Source of the DNA: Microterricola pindariensis
Lineage (GTDB): Bacteria > Actinomycetota > Actinomycetes > Actinomycetales > Microbacteriaceae
Assembly (NCBI RefSeq): GCF_002936985.1
Contig: NZ_MPZN01000018.1
Location: forward strand, 1-63,852
DNA length: 63,852 nucleotides
Direction of reading: 5' to 3'
The notes under the pieces are model-generated. The model had not been told where the DNA came from and did no database searches. It saw nothing but the letters and a program-made list of their open reading frames with translations. Made by a program: the position numbers and the translations under genes. Positions within the stretch are counted from its first letter, which is position 1, and every line of letters begins with the position of its first letter. Shown here piece by piece: positions 34,186-41,848 of the stretch.

Positions 34186-34824
34186 CTACGCGTACTGCTC
34201 GTTCAGGAACGCGACGGTGTCGGCCAGCTCGGCCTGCGACACCGCGTGGCCGAGGCCCTCGTAGATGCGCTCGGTGAGGCTCGTGTGTCCGGGCAGCCAG
34301 GCCTGCGTGCGGTCGACGGCCACCGCCGAGATCACCGCGTCCGCCGTGCCGCGCCCCCAGAACACCGGCGGCTTGCGGGCGCCGAGCTCGGTGTCGCCGG
34401 CCTGTGAGCCTCCCGCCAGGAACCCGGCCAGCACCACGGCGTAGTCGAAGCGGGCCGGCTCCAGCCGCATCAGTTGCAGCGCCATGGCGCCGCCCTGCGA
34501 GAAGCCGAGCAGGCCGACGCTTGACGGCTGCACCGTGAGCGCGCCCAGCCAGTCGAGCACGCTGCGGGCGGCATCCGTCACGCCCTGCGGGTCGGGGACG
34601 CCGGGCTGCGCGCCCAGCTCGAACCAGGCGTGCCCCGGCCCCATCGGGATCGGCGCGCGCAGCGAGGCGATGACGGGGGAGAGCGGCAGGTACGGGGCGA
34701 GGTCGAACAGGTCGGCCTCGTTCGAGCCGTAGCCGTGCAGCAGCACGAGCAGCGGGCGCCCGGCGCGGTCGCGCTCGCTGGCCGACCAGAGCACGGCGTC
34801 GGGGTCGAGGGGGAGTGCGGTCAT
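34186..34824 (-). CDS. Phospholipase/carboxylesterase (YpfH-like alpha/beta hydrolase)
   Basis: The 212-residue protein has LLVLLHGYGSNEADLFDLAPYL, the nucleophile elbow GFSQGGAMALQLM (Ser about residue 114), Asp in RGTADAVIS and His in EGLGHAVSQ. This is the small serine esterase family related to acyl-protein thioesterase and E. coli YpfH. AGAGGA precedes the ATG. It overlaps the upstream acetyltransferase stop by four bases. The substrate is unknown. Confidence 0.88.
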   Translation of the reverse strand: MTALPLDPDAVLWSASERDRAGRPLLVLLHGYGSNEADLFDLAPYLPLSPVIASLRAPIPMGPGHAWFELGAQPGVPDPQGVTDAARSVLDWLGALTVQPSSVGLLGFSQGGAMALQLMRLEPARFDYAVVLAGFLAGGSQAGDTELGARKPPVFWGRGTADAVISAVAVDRTQAWLPGHTSLTERIYEGLGHAVSQAELADTVAFLNEQYA

Positions 34825-35510
34825 GATTCCTCTGATTCTGTGGGAGCTGTGGGAGCTGTGGGAGCTGTGGGAGCTGCGGGAGCGGTCGGGGCGGCGCGGG
34901 CCGCCCAGGCGGCCGCGTCGATGCGGAGGTGAACGGCCGGGAGCTTCTTCGGGTGCGGCTCCTGCTCGGCGTCGAGCGTGAGGAAGGCACGGAAGCCCAG
35001 TTTCTCGAGCAGCCCGATCGACGCCGTGTTCGGGGCCCAGGCGATGGCGCGCACCTCGCTGGCGGCGTGCTCGTCGAACAGCCAGTCGACCAGCCGGGCG
35101 GCCGCCTCGCGGGCGTAGCCCTTGCCCTGCATGTCTGGGTGGAAGGCGTAGCCGAGCCAGAAGATCGACGGCTCCTCGGATGCCGGCCCGCTGCCGTCCG
35201 GCAGCAGATTCCAGACGCGCAGATCGCCGATGGCCTCGACGCCGTCCTCGTCGGCGGCGCCGTCGCCCTCCCACGCCCCGAGCAGCTCGACCGCGAAGTT
35301 CAGGCTGAACCACTCGGCCGGGTACTCGTCCCAGCGCTCCAGCGCCTGGGCGATGCGGGCGCGGGTCGCCGCCGGGCTGAGTGGCTCGTGCAGCAGGTAG
35401 CGCGTGACATCCTCGCGGCCCCGATAGCTCTGCATGGCGTCGGCGTCGCGGGCCTCGATCGGTCGGAGCAGCAGGCGCGCGCTGCGCAGTTCGGGGCGGT
35501 TCGGCTGCAT
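34821..35510 (-). CDS. GNAT N-acetyltransferase with APT-repeat tail
   Basis: The 229-residue protein is a RimJ/RimL-type acetyltransferase (Acetyltransf_3): RSARLLLRPIEARDADAM at the start, the acetyl-CoA loop in DMQGKGYAREAAARLVDWLF and VRAIAWAPNTASIGLLEKLGFR. The last 25 residues are low complexity, four Ala-Pro-Thr triplets encoded by 9-bp tandem DNA repeats, then ESEES. AGAGGAC precedes the ATG. Target protein or small molecule not known. Confidence 0.88.
   Translation of the reverse strand: MQPNRPELRSARLLLRPIEARDADAMQSYRGREDVTRYLLHEPLSPAATRARIAQALERWDEYPAEWFSLNFAVELLGAWEGDGAADEDGVEAIGDLRVWNLLPDGSGPASEEPSIFWLGYAFHPDMQGKGYAREAAARLVDWLFDEHAASEVRAIAWAPNTASIGLLEKLGFRAFLTLDAEQEPHPKKLPAVHLRIDAAAWAARAAPTAPAAPTAPTAPTAPTESEES
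34841..34876 (+). repeat. 9-bp tandem repeat, four copies
   Basis: TGGGAGCTG is repeated four times with a degenerate fifth unit. It codes for the Ala-Pro-Thr tail of the acetyltransferase on the minus strand, so copy-number change keeps the frame. Confidence 0.85.
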
Positions 35511-35612
35511 CGGGTCCTCTCGCGACAAGGCTCTGGCTGCGGTGGTGGTGCTGATCCCATCTTCGCACCCGGCGCTGCACCGTTCTCGCGATCGGTGAGC
35601 AACAATGGAGCC

Positions 35613-36203
35613 ATGAGCGTGCGCACCCCCGACCCCGACCCGGAGTGGACCCCGGATTCCGATCCGCCCGGCCCCGTGGAGAGTGTGACGCCGGGCTGGC
35701 TCAGCGACATCGAGCTCGCCGAGATCCGCGGCCGGCTGCCGCTGCTCTACGTCGAGGCCGTGCCGGTGCGGGTGGACGGGCTCGGCCAGGTGACCGAGCT
35801 CGGCGTGCTGCTGCGGGCGACCGCGGTCGGCGAGATGACCCGCACCCTCGTCTCCGGCCGGGTGATGTACGGCGAGACGGTGCGCGACGCGCTGTTCCGG
35901 CACCTCGAGAAGGACCTCGGGCCGATGGCGTTCCCGCAGCTGCCGCTCAGCCCGGTGCCGTTCACCGTGGCCGAGTACTTCCCGATGCCCGGCCTCTCCG
36001 CCTTCCACGACGACCGGCAGCACGCCGTCTCGCTCGTCTTCGTCGTGCCTGTGACGGGCACCTGCGAGCCGCGGCAGGACGCGCTCGAGATCACCTGGAT
36101 GACGCCGGAGGAGGCGTCGTCCGCCGGCGTCGGCGCCGAGATGGAGGGCGGCCGCGGGGTGCTGCTGCGCCAGGCGCTCGCCTCGGTCGGCGCGCTCCGC
36201 TAG
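35613..36203 (+). CDS. NUDIX-like DUF4916 family protein
   Basis: The 196-residue protein has an acidic, Pro-rich N-terminus and a Nudix-type fold: LPLLYVEAVPVRVDGLGQVTELGVLLRA, GRVMYGETVRDALFRHLEKDLG in place of the canonical Nudix box, then FHDDRQHAVSLVFVVPV. The box lacks the REUXEE glutamates of true Nudix hydrolases, so hydrolase activity is doubtful. GGAG precedes the ATG at 35613. It is divergent from the acetyltransferase and ends two bases before the convergent reductase gene. Confidence 0.8.
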   Translation: MSVRTPDPDPEWTPDSDPPGPVESVTPGWLSDIELAEIRGRLPLLYVEAVPVRVDGLGQVTELGVLLRATAVGEMTRTLVSGRVMYGETVRDALFRHLEKDLGPMAFPQLPLSPVPFTVAEYFPMPGLSAFHDDRQHAVSLVFVVPVTGTCEPRQDALEITWMTPEEASSAGVGAEMEGGRGVLLRQALASVGALR

Positions 36204-36217
36204 CGTCAGCGCGCGAC
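36186..36217. terminator. Bidirectional hairpin overlapping two stop codons
   Basis: GCGCGCT (36190-36196) pairs with AGCGCGC (36208-36214), extended by three more pairs past a bulge. Both convergent stop codons lie in the hairpin. Confidence 0.45.
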
Positions 36218-36766
36218 GGCGTAGGCGAGGTAGACGACCCCGCCGTCGAACCGGCGCTCGTCGGTCAGCTTGAGACTGCTGTGCACGGAATCCGGGAACA
36301 TGCGCAGGCCGCCGCCCAGCAGGGCCGGCGCGACCAGCATCCGAATCTCGTCCACGAGGCCCGCCCGCAGGGCGTGTGCGGCGAGCGTCGCCCCGCCCAC
36401 GAGGATGTCGTGCGGGGACGTCTCCTTCAGCTCCCGGATGGCGGACACCCCGAAGCTGCGCTCGACGCGGGTGCGTGGCCCGACCGGTTCCGTCAGCGTG
36501 CGCGAGTAGACGGTCTTGTCTGCGGCCTGCCAGATTGCGACGTACTCCAGCTGGTAGTCGGGCAGCTCCGCGATGTCCTCCGCGGAGTCCCACACCTTCA
36601 TCGCCTCGTACATGCGCCGGCCGAAGAGGTAGCTGCGGATCGGGCGCAGGGACTCGTTCACGAAACGGCTCACCTCGACATCCGGATCCGAGTAGTCGAG
36701 GTTTCCGTGCGCGTCGGCGGTGAACCCGTCCAGCGAGCAGAAGCTCTGGTAGATCAGCGCGGCCAT
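36206..36766 (-). CDS. Dihydrofolate reductase/RibD C-terminal domain family protein (copy 1)
   Basis: The 186-residue protein has SLDGFTADAHG at the N-terminus, LFGRRMYEAM, VYSRTL and the NADPH-binding VGGATLAAHALRAGLVDEIRMLVAPALLGGG. This matches the RibD_C/DHFR-like family of NADPH reductases whose substrates are mostly unknown. CAGGAGAC precedes the ATG. It is a tandem duplicate of the next gene, with 13 bases between them. Confidence 0.88.
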   Translation of the reverse strand: MAALIYQSFCSLDGFTADAHGNLDYSDPDVEVSRFVNESLRPIRSYLFGRRMYEAMKVWDSAEDIAELPDYQLEYVAIWQAADKTVYSRTLTEPVGPRTRVERSFGVSAIRELKETSPHDILVGGATLAAHALRAGLVDEIRMLVAPALLGGGLRMFPDSVHSSLKLTDERRFDGGVVYLAYAVAR

Positions 36767-36779
36767 GGCGGTCTCCTGT

Positions 36780-37343
36780 CTAGGTGCGGCGCACCCGGTA
36801 GCTCAGGTAGACGACGCCGCTGTCGAAGCGGCGCTCGTCGGTGAGTTCGAGCGTGCTCTGCACGGCCTCCGGGAACATGTGCAGACCGCCGCCCAGGATG
36901 AACGGGAACACCAGCAGCTGAATCTCATCGACGAGACCCGCGCGCAGGGCGTGGGAGGCGAGGGTCGGCCCGCTCACGCTGATGTCGCGGGCGGATGCCG
37001 CCTTCAGCTCCCGGATCGTCGGCACGTCGAAGCGGCGCTCGATCCGGGTGCGCGGCCCGGCCGGCTCGGTGAGCGTGCGGCTGTAGACGATCTTGTCGGC
37101 CGCCTGCCAGACTGCGGCGTACTCCTGTATGAAACCCGGCATCTCGGAGAGGTCGTTCGTCGTCTCCCACCAGGTCATCACCTCGTACATGCGCCGCCCG
37201 TAGAGGTGGGTGCCGACGGAGCGCTCGAGGTCATTCGCGAAGCGGTGCACCTCCTCATCCGGCATCGCGAATTCGAAGCTGCCGTGTGCATCGGCGGTGA
37301 ATCCGTCGAGAGAGCACAAGCTGGTGTAGATCAACGCGGCCAT
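36780..37343 (-). CDS. Dihydrofolate reductase/RibD C-terminal domain family protein (copy 2)
   Basis: The 187-residue paralogue of copy 1 shares MAALIY, SLDGFTADAHG, GRRMYE, WQAADKIVYSRTLTEPAGPRTRIERRF and LGGGLHMFPEAVQSTLELTDERRF. In the NADPH loop the usual GG of copy 1 (VGGATLA) is changed to SG (VSGPTLA). GGAGGAGG precedes the ATG. It is the upstream gene of the two-gene operon. The substitutions suggest different substrates after duplication. Confidence 0.87.
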   Translation of the reverse strand: MAALIYTSLCSLDGFTADAHGSFEFAMPDEEVHRFANDLERSVGTHLYGRRMYEVMTWWETTNDLSEMPGFIQEYAAVWQAADKIVYSRTLTEPAGPRTRIERRFDVPTIRELKAASARDISVSGPTLASHALRAGLVDEIQLLVFPFILGGGLHMFPEAVQSTLELTDERRFDSGVVYLSYRVRRT

Positions 37344-37458
37344 GCCGGCCTCCTCCGTGTCGAGCGAGGGTGTGACGCGGAATCGAGCCTAGGAGCGTCG
37401 GCGGCGTTGCGCCAGTGCCTCGTGCCGGTTCGCGCGCTCGCCGCCCAGCAGAAGCGCG

Positions 37459-37464
37459 TACCCT
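37459..37464 (+). promoter_or_regulatory. Candidate -10 box of a leaderless transcript
   Basis: TACCCT is followed by six bases and GTG 37471, with no ribosome binding site. Confidence 0.45.
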
Positions 37465-37470
37465 CGTACG

Positions 37471-38382
37471 GTGCCCGTTCCCGCCACCCTCGCCCCCGCG
37501 CCTGCCACGGCTCCCGTCGTGCTCGCCGCCGCGGAGTGGCGCGCCCTCGAGGCGGCGCACGTCGAGCGCGCCGATGCGCTGACGCTCGGGCGGCGCGAGC
37601 GCGTGCAGCGCCGCGAGACGCACCCGATCGAGGACTTCCTCTTCACCTACTACCCGAACAAGCCGTCGGCGCTGCGCCGCTGGCACCCGGGGGCCGGCAC
37701 CGTGCTGAGCGGCGCCGCCGCCGAGCACCGCGCCGAGTGGCGCTGGTACCGCGCGGCGGGCGGCGACCTCGAGGTGGATGCCGCCGGGCTCCTCGCCGCG
37801 CGCGGCGCCACCGTCGACTTCATCGCGCGGCTGCTCGGCCGCACGGCGGATCGCACCGCGCGCTTCGGCTGCTTCGGTCTGCACGAGTGGGCGATGGTCT
37901 ACAAGCAGGGCGAGCACCGGCACGAGGTGCCGCTCCGGCTCGGCCAGGCCGGCACCGACGCCGTTGTCGAGGCCGCCAACATCAGCTGCACGCACTTCGA
38001 CGCGTACCGTTTCTTCACGCCGGCGGCCGTGCCGCGCAACGCGCTGACGCCGACGCGCGAGAACCAGCCGGAGCTGGAGCAGTCCGGCTGCCTGCACGCC
38101 GGCATGGACCTCTACAAGTGGGCCGTGAAGCTCGGCCCGCTGGTGCCGGGCGCGCTGCTGCTCGACACCTTCGAGCTGGCCCGCGACATCCGCTGGCTCG
38201 ACATGGCGGCTTCGCCGTACGACGTGAGCACGTGGGGCGCGCCTGCCGTCGCCATCGAGACCGCGGAGGGCAAGGCGGAGTACGTCCGCGCCCAGCGCGG
38301 CTTCGCCGAGCGCGGCGACGCGCTGCGTGTGCGGCTGCTCGCCGCGGTGGAGAGCGCGCGCGCAGCCGCGCTGGTCGAGTAG
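37471..38382 (+). CDS. Conserved actinobacterial protein, often annotated 3-methyladenine DNA glycosylase
   Basis: The 303-residue soluble protein contains EDFLFTYYPNKPSALRRWHPG, FGCFGLHEWAMVYKQ, NISCTHFDAYRFFTP and QSGCLHAGMDLYKWAVKLGPLVP. These are hallmarks of an actinobacterial family commonly labelled 3-methyladenine DNA glycosylase, but no helix-hairpin-helix is obvious and I know of no experimental proof. The many conserved Cys/His residues suggest a metal site. The stop codon TAG lies inside the repeat element that begins at 38373, so the insertion may have replaced the original C-terminus. Confidence 0.6.
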   Translation: MPVPATLAPAPATAPVVLAAAEWRALEAAHVERADALTLGRRERVQRRETHPIEDFLFTYYPNKPSALRRWHPGAGTVLSGAAAEHRAEWRWYRAAGGDLEVDAAGLLAARGATVDFIARLLGRTADRTARFGCFGLHEWAMVYKQGEHRHEVPLRLGQAGTDAVVEAANISCTHFDAYRFFTPAAVPRNALTPTRENQPELEQSGCLHAGMDLYKWAVKLGPLVPGALLLDTFELARDIRWLDMAASPYDVSTWGAPAVAIETAEGKAEYVRAQRGFAERGDALRVRLLAAVESARAAALVE

Positions 38383-38471
38383 GCCCACCAGGGCCGTATC
38401 GAGACCCGGCTCCCCGCTGGGAACCGTCCGCAGTGCGAGGTCTCGATACGCTCGTTCCTCGCTACTCGACC
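38373..38471. repeat. Composite inverted-repeat element, locus 2
   Basis: GGTCGAGTAG (38373-38382) pairs with CTACTCGACC (38462-38471), and inner arms GTATCGAGACC and GGTCTCGATAC also pair. It is the same element as at 31670-31767, reversed. It supplies the last codons and stop of the preceding gene. Confidence 0.75.
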
Positions 38472-38592
38472 AGCGGGGTCGGCGAGGTGGTGGCTTCGGT
38501 CGCTGGCGCTCCCTCGAGCCAACGGGGGATTCACGCCGGCCGGAGGGGGCCGCGCCGCGACGAAGGATCAGCGCAGCCCCCGAAGCCTCGGA
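38439..38592 (-). repeat. Intergenic repeat, copy C (inverted, diverged)
   Basis: Read on the minus strand this segment parallels copies A and B at 31386-31708, sharing GCTTCGG, CCTTCGTCGCGGCGCGG, GGCTCGAGGGAGCGCCAGCG and ACCGAAGCCA. The 38383-38694 gap holds this repeat and a terminator and no gene. Confidence 0.7.
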
Positions 38593-38625
38593 GTGCACGC
38601 GATCGGGTCCTACGCCACTTCCGGT

Positions 38626-38656
38626 GGAACCGCGCCAGTTCAGCTGGCGCGGTTCC
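38626..38656. terminator. Bidirectional hairpin terminator
   Basis: A 13-bp perfect stem (38626-38638 with 38644-38656) closes a five-base loop. It lies 38 bases from the stop of the nucleoside hydrolase gene and also faces the convergent gene. Confidence 0.75.
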
Positions 38657-38694
38657 GGTGCAACTGGCGTGGCTGCGGCGGGCGGGGGAGCCGG

Positions 38695-39651
38695 CTACTT
38701 GAGCCCGAGCGTCTCCAGGAACAGTTCCGCGTAGCGCGGGGCGTCCACGTCGAGTGCGATGTCGATGGTCGCCCACTCGTCGGCCAGGCCGTGCACGATG
38801 TCCTCGCCACCGAACAGGCGCATGTCGACGAGGGTCTGACCGCGGCCGTAGCCGCCGAGCTCGATCCGCACCGGGCGGTGCTCGATGCGCAGCGACTCCG
38901 GCTCGACGAGCGCGCAGACGGCGCCGGCGTCGCCGATCAGGCCGGTGTACTCGGCCGTCGAGTCCTCGCTCAGCGCGATCCGGTTGCCGAGCAGCGCGCC
39001 GACGACTCGGCCGACCGGGTCGTCGCCGGCGGCCAGGGCGGCCGCGGCATCCTGCTCGACAGCGACCTGGTTGAACACGTCGAGGCCGTACATGAGCGTC
39101 GGCACGCCGGAGTCGAGAACGATGGCGGCGGCCTCCGGGTCGTGCCAGACGTTGAACTCGGCGACGGCGGTGGCGTTGCCGACGGAGGCCGAGCCTCCCA
39201 TGAACACGATGCGCTCGAGCTTCTCGGCCACCTCGGGGTGGGTGCGCAGCAGCAGGGCCAGGTTGGTCTGCGGGGCCAGCGCCACGAGCGTGACGGGGCG
39301 CTCGGCGTCCATGATGGTGCGGCGCATCAGTTCGACGGCGCTGACCGTCTCGGCGACGCGGTCGGTGGGCGGCAGCTGGATGCCGCCGAGGCCGTCCTCT
39401 CCGTGCACGTGCGAGGCCGAGCGGGCCGGCTCGATCAGCGGGCGGGTGGCTCCGGCGGCGACGGGGATGGCCGGGGCGTCCGCGGCATCCAGGATCTTGA
39501 GGGTGTTCTCGACGACCTGCTCGAGTGAGGCGTTGCCGGCCACGCACGTGATGGCGAGCACCTCGATCGCGGGGTGCTTGACGGCGAACAGAATGGCGAG
39601 GGCGTCGTCGACGCCGGTGTCGACATCGAGGATGACGGGGATCGTAGGCAT
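38695..39651 (-). CDS. Inosine-uridine preferring nucleoside hydrolase
   Basis: The 318-residue enzyme begins with the calcium-binding motif ILDVDTGVDDALAILFA and contains TNLALLLRTHPEVAEKLERIVFMGGS and AEFNVWHDPEAA, standard for IU-nucleoside hydrolases, which split ribonucleosides into base and ribose for salvage. The late active-site region carries DIALDVDAPRYAELFLETL. The start is leaderless-type: TATCCT lies six bases before the ATG. Confidence 0.93.
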   Translation of the reverse strand: MPTIPVILDVDTGVDDALAILFAVKHPAIEVLAITCVAGNASLEQVVENTLKILDAADAPAIPVAAGATRPLIEPARSASHVHGEDGLGGIQLPPTDRVAETVSAVELMRRTIMDAERPVTLVALAPQTNLALLLRTHPEVAEKLERIVFMGGSASVGNATAVAEFNVWHDPEAAAIVLDSGVPTLMYGLDVFNQVAVEQDAAAALAAGDDPVGRVVGALLGNRIALSEDSTAEYTGLIGDAGAVCALVEPESLRIEHRPVRIELGGYGRGQTLVDMRLFGGEDIVHGLADEWATIDIALDVDAPRYAELFLETLGLK

Positions 39652-39657
39652 CTAGCA

Positions 39658-39663
39658 AGGATA
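39658..39663 (-). promoter_or_regulatory. Candidate -10 box of a leaderless nucleoside hydrolase transcript
   Basis: On the minus strand TATCCT-N6-ATG is seen and no Shine-Dalgarno sequence is present. Confidence 0.5.
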
Positions 39664-39711
39664 CGGCCGCCGCGCCGACGCTTTCGCTGCGAGGCGGCCG
39701 CGACGTTCGGC

Positions 39712-40215
39712 CTATCTGACGAGCCGGACTTCCTTGATCTCCTCGCCGAGGAACGGCTGCAGCTGGGTGGCGCCATCCGGCACGAACCCGTTGCGCTTGT
39801 AGAAGCCGTGCGCGCGCGGGTTGTCCTCGGCGACCCAGAGGTAGCCGGGTCGGGCCTCGCAGGCGGCGTCGAACAGGCGCTGGCCGAGGCCGGTTCCCTG
39901 GAAGGCCTCGAGCAGGTAGATGAAGTAGAGCTCGCGCTCGCGGGGGGCGTCCTCGTCGCGGGCGGGGCCGGAGCCGACGAAGCCGACGATCTCGCCATCG
40001 ACCTGCGCGACGTAGAGGTGGTGGTCCGGTCCCTGGCTGACCCAGTGGGTCCAGAGCTCGGCCATGCGGCGGGGGGAGAGCTTGGCGAGGGTGGCCTCGC
40101 TGATCAGGTGATCGTAGGTCTCGTGCCAGCACTGGGCGTGAACGCGGCCGAGGGCCTCGGTGTCCACGTCCCGGACGGGGCGGATAATCGCTTCAGCAAC
40201 TGCATTGGTGCTCAT
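39712..40215 (-). CDS. GNAT N-acetyltransferase
   Basis: The 167-residue single-domain protein has ELYFIYLLEAFQGTGLGQRLFDAAC with the acetyl-CoA pyrophosphate loop, then LWVAEDNPRAHGFYKRNGF, which is the conserved final strand and helix. The substrate cannot be told. TAGTCT lies six bases ahead of ATG 40215, so the transcript is probably leaderless. It is divergent from the hydroxyproline island. Confidence 0.9.
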   Translation of the reverse strand: MSTNAVAEAIIRPVRDVDTEALGRVHAQCWHETYDHLISEATLAKLSPRRMAELWTHWVSQGPDHHLYVAQVDGEIVGFVGSGPARDEDAPRERELYFIYLLEAFQGTGLGQRLFDAACEARPGYLWVAEDNPRAHGFYKRNGFVPDGATQLQPFLGEEIKEVRLVR

Positions 40216-40221
40216 GACCAG

Positions 40222-40227
40222 AGACTA
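40222..40227 (-). promoter_or_regulatory. Candidate -10 box of a leaderless acetyltransferase transcript
   Basis: TAGTCT-N6-ATG on the minus strand, no ribosome binding site. Confidence 0.45.
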
Positions 40228-40285
40228 AGCCAGCACCTGCTCGTCTGTGAAATCGGCGCGGATACAGGGCATCTGGAGCCTCGTG

Positions 40286-40299
40286 CGGTAATATGTCAC
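40286..40299 (+). promoter_or_regulatory. GntR operator site A (aminopeptidase-gntR promoter)
   Basis: CGGTAATATGTCAC lies 54 bases before the aminopeptidase start and matches the shared 14-bp motif ATGTRAYATRYCAC at all but the first two positions. Like sites C and D it is followed within four bases by a TA dinucleotide (CCACTAC). Confidence 0.7.
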
Positions 40300-40353
40300 C
40301 CACTACGATCCACTCTGGAATCCTCGCCGTTGCCCCGCCAGAAAGGCCACTTC

Positions 40354-41817
40354 ATGCACACGCACACCGACGCGCACCCGCACGAACAACCGGCCTCGTC
40401 GATGCCGCGCCCGAGTGAGCCGGACCCCCGCCTGCCGCGCCTCGCCGAGTCGGCCGGGTTCATCGAGTACATGGGCACCGGGTGGGCAACCCCGGACCGC
40501 ACCCCGGTGACGGTGCCGGGAGTGGCCGGCGCGGCGGCGGCGCACCGGCAGCGGCTGAGCGCGGTCAGCGCGGGCAGCACCATCGTCGTGCTCGCCGGCC
40601 GCGCCCCGGTGCGGGCCAACGACACCTACTACGACTTCCGCCCGGACAGCGACTTCTTCTGGCTGACCGGCTGCTCGGCCGAGGACGCCGTCGTCGTGAT
40701 GACGCCCGCCTCCAGCGGCCACGACGCGACCCTCTACGTTCCGGCGCCGGCATACCCCGGCGAGGCGGGCTTCTTCGCTGACGCCGCCCACGGCGAGCTC
40801 TGGGTCGGCTCGGCACCCGGCATGCCGGAGTGGAGTGCGGCGCTGGACATCGAGACCAAACCGCTCAGTCAGCTCGCCGCCGCGCTGCGCGGCGCCTCCG
40901 AGGTGCTGCTCGCCGGCAACACGGTGGCCGCGCCGCGCGAGCTCGCCGAGTTCCCCGTCTCGGTGCCGCTGCGCCGCACGCTCGCCGAGCTGCGAATGAT
41001 CAAGGACGCGTGGGAGCTCGCCGAGCTGCGCCGTGCCGTCGACGACAGCGTCGACGGCTTCGCCGCCGTCGCCCGCGAGATCCCGAACGCCATCGCGTTC
41101 GGCGGGGAGCGCTGGCTGCAGGGAACCTTCGACCGCCACGCGCGCACGGTCGGCAACGGCCCCGGCTACTCGACGATCGTCGGCAGCGGCGCGCACGCGC
41201 CGATCCTGCACTGGGTTCGCTGCGACGGCCCCGTGCTGCCCGACGCGGCGCTGCTGCTCGACATGGGGGTCGAGGCGCGCTCGTTCTACACTGCGGACGT
41301 CACCCGCACGCTGCCGGCATCCGGCACCTTCTCCACCGCCCAGCGCGCCGTGCACGACCTCGTCGAGGCCTCGCACCGCGCCGGCCTGGCGGCGGTCGGC
41401 CCTGGTCGCCAGTTCAGCGACTTCCACACCGCGTCGCTCGAGGTCATCGCGCGCGGCCTGCACGACTGGGGCCTGCTCCCCGTCTCGGTCGACGAGGCGC
41501 TCAGCGCCGAGGGGCAGCAGCACCGGCGCTACATCGTCTGCGGCATCGGCCACCACCTCGGCCTGGACGTGCACGACTGCGCCCAGTCCAGCTACGAGGC
41601 CTACCAGGGGGCGCCGATGGCGCCCGGCATGGTGCTCACCGTCGAGCCCGGGCTGTACTTCCACGCCTGGGACGAGACGGTTCCCCCTGAGTTGAGGGGT
41701 ATCGGGGTGCGCATCGAGGACGATATTTTGGTGACGGATTCCGGCTCCGATATTCTTTCTGACGCATTGCCCATCGATGCGTCTGGCCTTGAACAGTGGA
41801 TGCGCGCACTCGCGTGA
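40354..41817 (+). CDS. pepP: Xaa-Pro aminopeptidase (aminopeptidase P, M24B)
   Basis: ATG 40354 is preceded by GAAAGG. The 487-residue enzyme has an N-terminal creatinase-like domain (about 60-200, with YYDFRPDSDFFWLTG) and the pita-bread domain with metal ligands Asp in LLLDMG, Asp in YTADVTR, His in GIGHHLGLDVHD, Glu in LTVEPGLYF and Glu in GVRIEDDIL. It removes an N-terminal residue followed by proline or hydroxyproline, so it fits the breakdown of collagen-like or Hyp-rich peptides. The His-rich start (HTHTDAHPHE) is unusual. It heads the operon with the GntR regulator. Confidence 0.92.
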   Translation: MHTHTDAHPHEQPASSMPRPSEPDPRLPRLAESAGFIEYMGTGWATPDRTPVTVPGVAGAAAAHRQRLSAVSAGSTIVVLAGRAPVRANDTYYDFRPDSDFFWLTGCSAEDAVVVMTPASSGHDATLYVPAPAYPGEAGFFADAAHGELWVGSAPGMPEWSAALDIETKPLSQLAAALRGASEVLLAGNTVAAPRELAEFPVSVPLRRTLAELRMIKDAWELAELRRAVDDSVDGFAAVAREIPNAIAFGGERWLQGTFDRHARTVGNGPGYSTIVGSGAHAPILHWVRCDGPVLPDAALLLDMGVEARSFYTADVTRTLPASGTFSTAQRAVHDLVEASHRAGLAAVGPGRQFSDFHTASLEVIARGLHDWGLLPVSVDEALSAEGQQHRRYIVCGIGHHLGLDVHDCAQSSYEAYQGAPMAPGMVLTVEPGLYFHAWDETVPPELRGIGVRIEDDILVTDSGSDILSDALPIDASGLEQWMRALA

Positions 41818-41848
41818 TCCACCCCAGCCGAGAGACGAAGGAGCACAG

